From Mesorhizobium sp. STM 4661 (lineage in GTDB: Bacteria; Pseudomonadota; Alphaproteobacteria; Rhizobiales; Rhizobiaceae), in NCBI RefSeq assembly GCF_000359125.1, contig NZ_CAAF010000082.1, forward strand, positions 186,001 through 250,000: DNA of 64,000 bases, written 5' to 3'. Made by a program: the position numbers and the translations under genes. The notes below the pieces were generated by a model. It was given only the letters and a program-made list of their open reading frames with translations. It did not search any database and had not been told where the DNA came from. Of the stretch, positions 46,353 through 53,970 are shown one piece after another (within the stretch, counting starts at the first letter, position 1; every line of letters begins with the position of its first letter).

Positions 46353-46795
46353 GATCAAACCCCATGCCAATGCCGCGCTGCGCAGCCAGTCCCCCTCCAC
46401 ACCGGCACGGACGCCCATCCGTTTCGGTCGCCGAAGCCTATCGCATCGGCCCGGGAACCGGAATCGATTTTCGGGAAGCACGATTCCATCGTCTCAAATC
46501 GCGTTTGAAGTCGGATTCGTCTGCGGTTAGATTGTACCCGAATCAGCCGTTCCTCGGGGGGCGCGGCGACCACCCAAAGTCTCATGCTCCGGAGCCATTC
46601 CGGGGCCGGATGCGGATAGCTTCGCGTTCCCTGAAAGGGTCCGATTGGACGCGGTCCCGTGTCTTGCGTGTGCCTTCGTGGAAGTGATGCGTGTTCGGGT
46701 CCGGCCGCTGGCGATGTCAGCGGCCGGGCATCAGGATCAAATTGCGGCAATGAACCTGACGCGACAACTCTCAACGGAACGATAGAGCGCCAACG
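46353..46795. other. Intergenic region between the M16 protease and flaF
   Basis: 443 bases without a credible gene. It holds an inverted repeat GGAATCG (46460-46466) / CGATTCC (46481-46487) of the kind seen in rhizobial intergenic mosaics, and a perfect 10-bp hairpin CCGGCCGCTG (46701-46710) / CAGCGGCCGG (46718-46727) about 70 bases before flaF. Promoters for the divergent protease and flaF must be here, but none is clear. Confidence 0.5.
46701..46727 (+). other. Perfect hairpin upstream of flaF
   Basis: Ten paired bases with a seven-base loop (GCGATGT) and no T tract after it. It could be a transcript-stabilising or attenuating structure in the flaF leader. Confidence 0.4.
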
Positions 46796-47143
46796 ATGTA
46801 TCAATTCTCCCACGCCGACATCCCGACCGGCTCAATGGCCGATGCAAGGAACCACGAGAGGCAGCTTCTCACCCGCTCGATCGACATGCTGTCGGCGGCG
46901 GCACTCGCCGGCCACGGCTCGACGGAAGCGATCGAGGCGCTGCATTTCACCAATAGCGTCTGGACAACCTTCGTCGAGGATCTCGGCTCCAGCGACAATA
47001 CCTTGCCCAAGGAATTGCGAGCCAACCTCATCTCCATCGGCCTGTGGCTGCTGCGCGAGGCCGAGGATATCAGCCAGGGCCGCACGGATAATTTCGAAGG
47101 GCTGATCGAAGTGTCGGCGATCATCAGGGACGGCATTCAATGA
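46796..47143 (+). CDS. flaF: FlaF flagellar biosynthesis regulator, outside a flagellar cluster
   Basis: A 115-residue FlaF protein. The landmarks 'STEAIEALHFTNSVWTTFVE', 'LPKELRANLISIGLWLLREA' and 'NFEGLIEVSAIIRDG' fit alphaproteobacterial FlaF, which promotes flagellin secretion or translation together with FlbT. FlaF is normally found between flagellin genes and flbT; here the neighbours are a protease and an MFS exporter and no other flagellar gene is in the window. It is either a second copy or a displaced one. Confidence 0.88.
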   Translation: MYQFSHADIPTGSMADARNHERQLLTRSIDMLSAAALAGHGSTEAIEALHFTNSVWTTFVEDLGSSDNTLPKELRANLISIGLWLLREAEDISQGRTDNFEGLIEVSAIIRDGIQ

Positions 47144-47349
47144 CCGGCTGAGGCTACCAGGCAAACGTCGAGGTCGCGGCTGGACGAGTTCCAGCTAGAC
47201 CTGTTCCGGCCTCCGCTATGTTGTTGTTGGACCATGATCTTTCTCGAGAATGCGTTCGCCCTTTGCGACGTGATGTTCTACCTTGAATGGACGGTGTGAG
47301 GGGACCGATTCACCGGAAGACGAAGAGCATTGAAGTCGGGAAAGCATCC

Positions 47350-48993
47350 ATGATCGACGACGAGCCGGACAGCGAACGCGTCTCGGCGCTGGCGCCGTTC
47401 CGGCACGGGATTTTCCGCGCTGTCTGGTCCGCCAGCCTGGTCTCGAATTTCGGCGGCTTGATCCAGGGCGTCGGCGCCGCCTGGATGATGACGACGATTG
47501 CCACCTCGCCGTATCAGGTCGCCTTGGTCCAGGCTTCGACCACTCTGCCGATCATGCTGTTTGCGCTCGTCGCCGGCGCCATCGCCGATAGCTTCAACCG
47601 GCGCAAGGTCATGCTGGTTGCCCAGACCTTCATGCTGGTCGTCTCGGTGCTGCTGGCGGTCTTCACCTATCTTGGCCTGATAACGCCGTGGACGCTGCTT
47701 GCCTTCACCTTCCTGATCGACAGCGGCACGGCGCTCAACAACCCGTCCTGGCAGGCTTCCGTCGGCGACATGGTGCCGCGCAACAAGCTGCCGGCGGCCG
47801 TCGCGCTCAACTCGCTCGGCTTCAACCTGACGCGCAGCGTCGGGCCGGCAATCGGCGGCATCATCGTCGCCGCTGCCGGCGCTGCCGCGGCCTTTGCCGC
47901 AAACGCATTGAGCTATGTCGGCCTCATCATCGTGCTTGCCCGCTGGAAGCCGGAACTGCCGGTATCGACGCTACCGCGCGAGACGCTGGGGGCGGCAATG
48001 GGCGCCGGCCTGCGCTATGTCGCCATGTCGCCCAATATCGGCAAGGTTCTGGTCAGGGGCTTGGCGTTCGGCTTCAGCGCCGGCGCGGTCCTGGCGCTGC
48101 TGCCGCTGGTGGCGCGCGACGTCGTCAAGGGCGATGCCTTGACCTATGGCATCATGCTCGGCGCTTTCGGCATCGGCGCGGTTGGTGGCGCGCTGATCAG
48201 CGTCCGGCTCAGGCAGCTTCTGTCCAGCGAAACGATGGTGCGCATGGCATTCGCCGGCTTCGCGCTCTGCGCCTTCAATGCCGCCATCAGCCACCATGCC
48301 TGGCAGACCTCGCTCGGGCTGCTGATCGGCGGCGCCTGCTGGGTGCTCGCGCTGTCGCATTTCAACGTCACGGTGCAGATGTCGACGCCGCGCTGGGTGG
48401 TCGGCCGGGTGCTCTCGGTCTATCAGACGGCGACCTTCGGCGGCATCGCGCTCGGCAGCTGGATCTGGGGCGTCGTCGCCGACGCGCATGGCGCCGAAAC
48501 CGCGCTGATCGCGGCAAGCGTGGCGATGCTGGCGGGTGGCGCCATCGGCCTGCTGCTGCCCTTGCCGCAACAGGCCGTGCTGAACCTCGATCCGCTGAAC
48601 CGTTTCAAGGAGCCGCATCTTGGGCTCGACCTCAAGCCGCGCAGCGGCCCCATCGCCATCATGATCGAGTACATCATCCGCGAGGAGGATGTTACGGAAT
48701 TCCTCGCCACCATGGCCGAACGCGGCCGTATCCGCCGCAGGGATGGCGCCCGCAACTGGACGCTCGCGCGGGACTTGGAAAACCCATCCGTGTGGATCGA
48801 GCACTACCACACGCCGACATGGCTCGAATATATCCGCCACAACAAGCGGGCGACCCATGCCGACGCCATCGTCACCGAGCGCATACGGGCGCTGCACAGC
48901 GGCGACGAGCCGCCCCGCGTCCGCCGCATGATCGAGCGCCCGACCACCGCCGGCACAGCTTTGGTCATGCCGAAAGGCCCGATCGAGCATTAG
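47350..48993 (+). CDS. MFS exporter with C-terminal cytoplasmic domain (MFS_3 / TMEM-secretion type)
   Basis: A 547-residue protein. Residues 20-415 hold 11-12 membrane helices of the MFS_3 (enterobactin-exporter-like) class, with the loop motif 'GAIADSFNRRKVMLVAQTFM'. Residues about 430-547 form a soluble domain beginning 'PIAIMIEYIIREEDVTEFLA', which resembles a ferredoxin-like ABM domain. Both parts together are a known architecture in rhizobia. ATG 47350 with GGGAAAGC upstream is chosen over ATG 47287. The cargo is unknown. Confidence 0.88.
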   Translation: MIDDEPDSERVSALAPFRHGIFRAVWSASLVSNFGGLIQGVGAAWMMTTIATSPYQVALVQASTTLPIMLFALVAGAIADSFNRRKVMLVAQTFMLVVSVLLAVFTYLGLITPWTLLAFTFLIDSGTALNNPSWQASVGDMVPRNKLPAAVALNSLGFNLTRSVGPAIGGIIVAAAGAAAAFAANALSYVGLIIVLARWKPELPVSTLPRETLGAAMGAGLRYVAMSPNIGKVLVRGLAFGFSAGAVLALLPLVARDVVKGDALTYGIMLGAFGIGAVGGALISVRLRQLLSSETMVRMAFAGFALCAFNAAISHHAWQTSLGLLIGGACWVLALSHFNVTVQMSTPRWVVGRVLSVYQTATFGGIALGSWIWGVVADAHGAETALIAASVAMLAGGAIGLLLPLPQQAVLNLDPLNRFKEPHLGLDLKPRSGPIAIMIEYIIREEDVTEFLATMAERGRIRRRDGARNWTLARDLENPSVWIEHYHTPTWLEYIRHNKRATHADAIVTERIRALHSGDEPPRVRRMIERPTTAGTALVMPKGPIEH

Positions 48994-49138
48994 AGGCTGG
49001 CGGGGGGCACGCCAGTTAGGTGTGATTTGGGACTGGAATTGCGGCGCCTGGCCTAATCCGCGAATGCACGAACAGGATGGCCATTATGAAGAGACGCTTT
49101 ATAACGGTTGATCTGATTATCACCACCAAGGGGAGACG

Positions 49139-49999
49139 ATGCGTTACATACGTCCGCTTTCAATAGAAGATGCCGCCGGCCTGCTGGCCGGGTCGACCGG
49201 CACGGCCGCCATCCTTGCCGGAGGCAGCGACCTTCTCGTCAGGATGAAAGGCGGCTTTATCGAACCCGACCTGATCGTCGACATCAAGGCGATCGAGGGG
49301 CTCGGCGAGATCAGGGAAACAGCCGAGGGCTTCAGCATCGGCGCGGCGGTCCCCTGCGCCGTGCTGGGCGAGAGCAAGGTCCTGAAGAAGGCGTGGCCCG
49401 GCGTCGTCGAAGCCGCGAACCTGATCGGCTCGAAGCAGGTGCAGGGACGCTGCACCATCGTCGGCAATCTGTGCAACGCCTCGCCGGCCGCCGATAGCGT
49501 GCCGGCGCTGGTGGCCGCTGGCGCCAAGGCGGTGGTCGTCGGGCCGGGAGGCAAGCGCACCATAGCGGTAGAGGCAGTGCCGACCGGGCCGGGCAAGACG
49601 TCGCTGGCCAAGGGCGAGATCGTCGAGGCGATCCTGCTCGACAAGCGCCCGCCGCGTTCGGGCGATGCGTATCTGCGTTTCATTCCACGCACGGAGATGG
49701 ATATAGCGGTGGTCAGCGCCGGCGTGAACCTGACGCTCGATGAGCAAGGTCGTGTCAAATCGGCTCGCCTGGCGCTGGGCGCCGTGGCGCCGACGGTGAT
49801 TCTGGTCGAGGCGGCCGCGGAGGTTCTCATTGGCTCCAGGCTTGACGAAGCCACGCTGGAGAGGCTCGCCAAGGTCTGCTCGGGGGCCTGCCGCCCCATC
49901 GACGACAAGCGGGGCACCGTCGAATTCAGAAGGAAAGTTGCGGGTGTGCTGGCCAAGCGGGCCGCCACCACCGCCTACAAGCGAGCAGGAGGCAAATGA
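49139..49999 (+). CDS. Molybdenum hydroxylase FAD-binding subunit (CoxM/CutM-like)
   Basis: A 286-residue medium subunit of the xanthine-dehydrogenase family. The FAD loops 'AAILAGGSDLLVRMKGGF' and 'TIVGNLCNASPAADSVPALV' are those of CoxM-type proteins. GGGGAGA precedes ATG 49139. It is the first of three genes that overlap by four bases each, so the complex is made in a fixed ratio. It passes electrons from the iron-sulfur subunit to FAD and an acceptor. Confidence 0.92.
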   Translation: MRYIRPLSIEDAAGLLAGSTGTAAILAGGSDLLVRMKGGFIEPDLIVDIKAIEGLGEIRETAEGFSIGAAVPCAVLGESKVLKKAWPGVVEAANLIGSKQVQGRCTIVGNLCNASPAADSVPALVAAGAKAVVVGPGGKRTIAVEAVPTGPGKTSLAKGEIVEAILLDKRPPRSGDAYLRFIPRTEMDIAVVSAGVNLTLDEQGRVKSARLALGAVAPTVILVEAAAEVLIGSRLDEATLERLAKVCSGACRPIDDKRGTVEFRRKVAGVLAKRAATTAYKRAGGK

Positions 50000-50475
50000 T
50001 GGCTGGTGTAGCAGTCTCAACGACAATCAACGGCGATACCGTCGAGTACCTTTGCCAGCCGGACGAGACGTTGCTCGACGTGCTGCGCGACCGCCTGGGG
50101 CTGACGGGCGCCAAGGAAGGCTGCGGCACCGGCGACTGCGGCGCCTGCAGCATCATCCTCGACGACCGGCTGGTGTGCTCGTGCCTGGTGCTCGGCGCCG
50201 AGGCCGAGGGCCGGCACGTCGAGACCATCGAAGGCATGGCGCATGGCGACAGTCTGCATCCGCTGCAGCAGAAATTCCTCGAGCACGCCGCCCTTCAATG
50301 CGGCATCTGCACGCCTGGTTTCCTGATCGCGGCCAAGGACCTTTTGGCCAAGAACCCCGATCCGACCGAGGAGGAAATCCGCTTCGGCCTCGCCGGGAAC
50401 CTCTGCCGCTGCACCGGCTACGACAAGATCGTGCGCGCCGTCCAGGACGCGGCAAGCGTGATGAAGGGAGCATGA
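49996..50475 (+). CDS. Molybdenum hydroxylase [2Fe-2S] subunit (CoxS-like)
   Basis: A 159-residue small subunit with both cluster-binding domains: the ferredoxin-like 'EGCGTGDCGACSI' and the helical 'CGICTPGFL' and 'NLCRCTGYDKI'. AGGAGG stands before tandem ATG ATG codons at 49996/49999; the first overlaps the preceding stop. Its stop overlaps the large-subunit start. Confidence 0.95.
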   Translation: MMAGVAVSTTINGDTVEYLCQPDETLLDVLRDRLGLTGAKEGCGTGDCGACSIILDDRLVCSCLVLGAEAEGRHVETIEGMAHGDSLHPLQQKFLEHAALQCGICTPGFLIAAKDLLAKNPDPTEEEIRFGLAGNLCRCTGYDKIVRAVQDAASVMKGA

Positions 50476-52736
50476 CGATGAATTTCGATCCGCGCTACTC
50501 CGGACGCAGTTTCACATCCGTCGGCACGCGTCCAATCCGTCCCGACGGCGTCGACAAGGTGACGGGCCGCGCACGCTATGGCGCGGACTTCAACATGGCC
50601 GGGCAACTGGTCGGGCGCGTGCTCCGAAGCCCGCACGCCCACGCCAAAATCAGGAAGATCGACACGTCGAAGGCGGAGAAGCTCGCCGGCGTCAAGGCGG
50701 TGATCACCGCGGCCGACCTGCCCGATCTCACCGACGGCGATGCCGCCATGTACGACATCCTCGACAATTGCATGGCCCGCACAAAGGCGCTCTATGACGG
50801 CCATGCGGTGGCCGCGGTTGCAGCGGTCGACGCCCGCACGGCGAGGCAAGCGCTGAAGCTGATCGAGGTCGACTATGAGGTGCTGCCGCACGTGGTCGAT
50901 GTCGACGAGGCGATGAAGCACACGGCACCCCTGCTCAACGACGCCATCTTCACCGAGGGCCTTGAGGAAAAGCCCGTCAAGCCTTCCAACGTCACCAAGC
51001 GCACCCAGTATGGCCATGGCGACATCCATGAAGGTTTCGGCCAGGCCGATTTCGTCGTCGAACGCTCGTTCAAGACCGAGCAGACGCACCAGGGCTATAT
51101 CGAGCCGCATGCCTGCGTGGCGAGCGTCAGCTCCGACGGCACCGCCGACCTCTGGGTCTGCACGCAAGGCCATTTCGTCTATCGCCAGCATTGCGCCCAG
51201 TTGCTTGGCATGGAAGCCTCGAAGCTGCGCGTCACCTCCTCGGAGATCGGCGGCGGCTTCGGCGGCAAGACCCATGTCTGGGCCGAGCCGGTGGCGCTGG
51301 CGCTGTCGCGCAAGGCAGGCCGCCCGGTTAAGCTGGTCATGACGCGAGATGAGGTGTTCCGCGCCTCCGGCCCGACCAGCGCCACCTCGATCGACGTCAG
51401 GATCGGCGCCCGCAAGGACGGCACGATCACCGCGGCGGAAGCGACGCTGCGCTATAGCTGCGGCCCCTATGCCGGCATGTGGGCCGAGATCGGCGCCATG
51501 ACCGCCTTTGCCTGCTACAAGCTCGATAACGTCAGGACGGTGGGCTACGAAGTGCTGGTGAACCGGCCGAAGACCGCGGCCTATCGCGCGCCGTCGGCGC
51601 CGATGGCGGCGTTCGCGGTGGAAAGCGCGGTCGACGAGCTGGCCAAGGAGATCGGCATGGATCCGGTTGAGTTCCGGATCAGGAACGCCGCCCAGGAGGG
51701 CACAAGATCGTCCTACGGCCCGGTATACGGCCCGATCGGCATCGGCCCGACGCTGGAGGCGGCGAAGAACCATCCGCACATGAAGGCGCCGCTCGGCAAG
51801 AATCAGGGGCGCGGCATGGCCTGCGGCTTCTGGTTCAACTTCGGCGGCCAGACCTGCACCGACCTCAACATCGGCATGGACGGCTCGGTCTCGCTTGCCG
51901 TCGGCACGGTCGATGTGGGTGGTTCCCGCGCGTCGCTGTCGCTGGTGGCGGCGGAGGAGCTCGGCATCGACTACGGGCAGGTGAAGGCGGTGGTCGCCGA
52001 TACGTCCAGCCTCGGCTACAACGACATGACCGACGGCAGCCGCGGCACCTTCTCCTCCTCCATGGCGACGATCTCGGCCGCCCGCAACGCCATCAAGACC
52101 CTGCGCGACCGCGCCGCGCAGACGTGGGATATTCCGATCGACGACGTGGTCTGGGAAAAGGGCCACGCGATTGCCAAAGGCGAGAAGTACGGCAACCTAG
52201 CTGCGCTGTCGCTGAAGGAGATCGCGGCCGCGTCGGGCAAGACGGGCGGGCCGATCGCCGGCCACAGCGAACTCGTCGCCGACGGCGCCGGCGTCTCCTT
52301 CGCCACCCATATCTGCGATATCGAGGTCGATCCCGAGACCGGTTCCACCAGGGTGCTGCGTTATACCGTCGTCCAGGACGCCGGCAAGGCGGTGCATCCG
52401 ACCTATGTCGAGGGGCAGTACCAAGGTGGTGCCGCGCAAGGCATCGGCTGGGCGCTCAACGAGGAGTATATCTACGGCAAGGACGGGCGGCTTCAGAACC
52501 CTGGCTTCCTCGACTACCGCATCCCGGTCTGCTCGGACTTGCCGATGATCGACACGCAGATCCTCGAAATCCCCAACCCCAACCATCCTTACGGGGTGCG
52601 TGGCGTCGGCGAGACCTCGATCGTGCCGCCGCTGGCGGCGATCGCCAATGCGGTGTCGAACGCGGTCGGCGTGCGGATGACACACATCCCGATGTCGCCG
52701 CCGCGCATCCTGGCGGCGATCGAGGCGGAACGCTAG
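50472..52736 (+). CDS. Molybdenum hydroxylase catalytic subunit (CoxL-like, not CO dehydrogenase)
   Basis: A 754-residue molybdopterin subunit. It has 'GGGFGGKTHVWAEPVALAL', the substrate-side loop 'AAYRAPSAPMAAFAVESAVD', 'GTVDVGGSRASLSLVAAEEL' and the base Glu in 'RGVGETSIVPPLAA'. Carbon monoxide dehydrogenases carry a Cys in the AYRCSFR loop; here it is AYRAPSAP, so CO oxidation is excluded and an aldehyde or heterocycle hydroxylase is more likely. ATG 50472 overlaps the small-subunit stop; ATG 50478 is an alternative. No XdhC-like maturation gene is next to it. Confidence 0.92.
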   Translation: MTMNFDPRYSGRSFTSVGTRPIRPDGVDKVTGRARYGADFNMAGQLVGRVLRSPHAHAKIRKIDTSKAEKLAGVKAVITAADLPDLTDGDAAMYDILDNCMARTKALYDGHAVAAVAAVDARTARQALKLIEVDYEVLPHVVDVDEAMKHTAPLLNDAIFTEGLEEKPVKPSNVTKRTQYGHGDIHEGFGQADFVVERSFKTEQTHQGYIEPHACVASVSSDGTADLWVCTQGHFVYRQHCAQLLGMEASKLRVTSSEIGGGFGGKTHVWAEPVALALSRKAGRPVKLVMTRDEVFRASGPTSATSIDVRIGARKDGTITAAEATLRYSCGPYAGMWAEIGAMTAFACYKLDNVRTVGYEVLVNRPKTAAYRAPSAPMAAFAVESAVDELAKEIGMDPVEFRIRNAAQEGTRSSYGPVYGPIGIGPTLEAAKNHPHMKAPLGKNQGRGMACGFWFNFGGQTCTDLNIGMDGSVSLAVGTVDVGGSRASLSLVAAEELGIDYGQVKAVVADTSSLGYNDMTDGSRGTFSSSMATISAARNAIKTLRDRAAQTWDIPIDDVVWEKGHAIAKGEKYGNLAALSLKEIAAASGKTGGPIAGHSELVADGAGVSFATHICDIEVDPETGSTRVLRYTVVQDAGKAVHPTYVEGQYQGGAAQGIGWALNEEYIYGKDGRLQNPGFLDYRIPVCSDLPMIDTQILEIPNPNHPYGVRGVGETSIVPPLAAIANAVSNAVGVRMTHIPMSPPRILAAIEAER

Positions 52737-52738
52737 AG

Positions 52739-52781
52739 CATGATGCCGAAAAGTGCGCAGCGGTTTTCGGACAAACATCAT
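52739..52781. repeat. Rhizobial palindromic intergenic repeat, copy 2
   Basis: CATGATG (52739-52745) and CATCATG (52776-52782) bracket CCGAAAA...TTTTCGG (52746-52770) around GTGCGCAGCGG. The core is the reverse complement of that in copy 1 at 1394-1418. It fills the gap between the hydroxylase and the MoaD-like gene, where it may form a hairpin in the message. Confidence 0.65.
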
Positions 52782-52805
52782 GGTCCAAATGAGGGCCTCG
52801 CGCTG

Positions 52806-53051
52806 ATGGTCGAAGTGACGCTCTGGGGATCGCTTGGCGCGCTCGCCGGAGGCAAGAGCAAGGTCGAGATCGAGGCCAAGGACATAAGGGAGCTGTTCAG
52901 GAAACTGGCTGAGCAGTATCCCGGCCTCGAGCCCTTGATCGAGAAGGGCATCGCGGTTGCGATCGACGGGACGATTTATCGGGATACGTGGTCGAAGGAA
53001 CTGCCGCAGGGGGCGGAGATTTTTCTGCTGCCGCGTCTTGCTGGGGGGTGA
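52806..53051 (+). CDS. MoaD/ThiS-family beta-grasp protein
   Basis: An 81-residue beta-grasp protein: 'EVTLWGSLGALAGGKSKVEI', then 'PQGAEIFLLPRLAGG' with the C-terminal Gly-Gly that is thiocarboxylated in MoaD and ThiS. ATG 52806 follows GAGGGCC. It is on the same strand as, and 69 bases after, the molybdenum hydroxylase genes, so it may serve molybdopterin synthesis or sulfuration for that enzyme. A housekeeping moaD would normally be next to moaE, which is absent here. Confidence 0.85.
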   Translation: MVEVTLWGSLGALAGGKSKVEIEAKDIRELFRKLAEQYPGLEPLIEKGIAVAIDGTIYRDTWSKELPQGAEIFLLPRLAGG

Positions 53052-53217
53052 TGGGGGAGTTGCCCGACGAAGACCTCGATGCGCTCCTTGCTCTCAAGCC
53101 CCTTGTTGTATTTTCCGCAGGCTGACGGACGTGGGGGAGACCGCAGTTGCAACGTCACCGCAAGTCTCGCAAGATTTAAATTCCGCCGATCGGAAGACGG
53201 AACTTTTCGAACCCTCA

Positions 53218-53970
53218 CTACCGATGATCCAGGTCTTGGCCGACAATCGAACGCAAAAGCTCAAATATCTCAACTCTTCCAAGGTTTGCAGAAGCTGATC
53301 TCAGTATGTAGTCGAAATTCACAAGCAATGCAGAATTTCTTCTCGGGTTTATTAGCAAAAAGTCAGACCACACATTAGCGTCGTTGTCGATTGACGCGGC
53401 GTATTTTAGAATCCAATACATCAGAACCTGTCTAAAATCTCCGGATACGAAATTCCTATCTGTATGTTTTACTTCTATAAGTATATTTCCTATAGAAAAA
53501 TCTCCGGCTCCAGATGCAATCCATCCCAGTCCAGGAATCACAGGACTTCCTTCCAATTCCGCACCGCTTGCCTGCCTCCTAACACTGGTCAACATGATAA
53601 TTAGGTTGCGTGCAGCATGCGTCGCTACATCCATATCGCGTTTTTCGAGCCTTTCCGGAATCTTTGCATCATAGTGCCGCGCTTGCCTCTCCGTGGCCAA
53701 TCGGAGGCAATCATCCCAACTTGGTTCGTCGCGCCCGCTTAAGATGCTCTCCGCCCGAACCATTGCCAGCTCAAACAGCATCGCTTTCTGAAGTTGGCTT
53801 TCTTCGACAGCTTTGTCAGGTATTGATCTAATGCCTTCAAAAGAAAACATCTTCCTATTCAACGAACTTACCAAGCCACCTGTGAGGCGGGGGAATATAA
53901 TATCTAGTACCCCAGGTATATCTCGCGCCACAGTTCTGGGATCGCGAAGGGGGAGTCTTTTAAGCGACAT
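53218..53970 (-). CDS. Putative PD-(D/E)XK nuclease-like accessory protein of the RT cassette
   Basis: A 250-residue protein of no named family that I recognise. Residues 146-190 read as a PD-(D/E)XK core: Asp157 in GAGDFSIGN, ILIEVKHT with Glu166 and Lys168, then 'GDFRQVLMYWIL' with Gln181 and Tyr185 (the QxxxY helix). An upstream helix 'AMLFELAMVRAESIL' offers Glu67. The N-terminal 140 residues are helical. ATG 53970 overlaps the last 11 bases of the reverse transcriptase gene, so the two are translated together; a TTG at 54024 is less likely. Base composition is AT-rich, unlike the flanks. The nuclease reading is an inference from motif order. Confidence 0.65.
   Translation of the reverse strand: MSLKRLPLRDPRTVARDIPGVLDIIFPRLTGGLVSSLNRKMFSFEGIRSIPDKAVEESQLQKAMLFELAMVRAESILSGRDEPSWDDCLRLATERQARHYDAKIPERLEKRDMDVATHAARNLIIMLTSVRRQASGAELEGSPVIPGLGWIASGAGDFSIGNILIEVKHTDRNFVSGDFRQVLMYWILKYAASIDNDANVWSDFLLINPRRNSALLVNFDYILRSASANLGRVEIFELLRSIVGQDLDHR

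Noticed and set aside
46355..46813. A 152-codon minus-strand frame upstream of the M16 protease.
   Set aside because: No family, low-complexity composition, and it runs through hairpins and a presumed promoter.
49139..49971. Long open frames on the minus strand opposite the hydroxylase genes.
   Set aside because: They are codon-bias shadows of high-GC coding DNA; motifs are only in the plus-strand frames.
50472..52736. Carbon monoxide dehydrogenase large subunit.
   Set aside because: The active-site loop is AYRAPSAP and lacks the Cys that binds copper in CO dehydrogenases.
53052..53217. A minus-strand frame with KYNKGLESKERIEVFVGQLP after the MoaD-like gene.
   Set aside because: It looks like a repeated rhizobial intergenic segment or a gene scrap; too short and without context to call.
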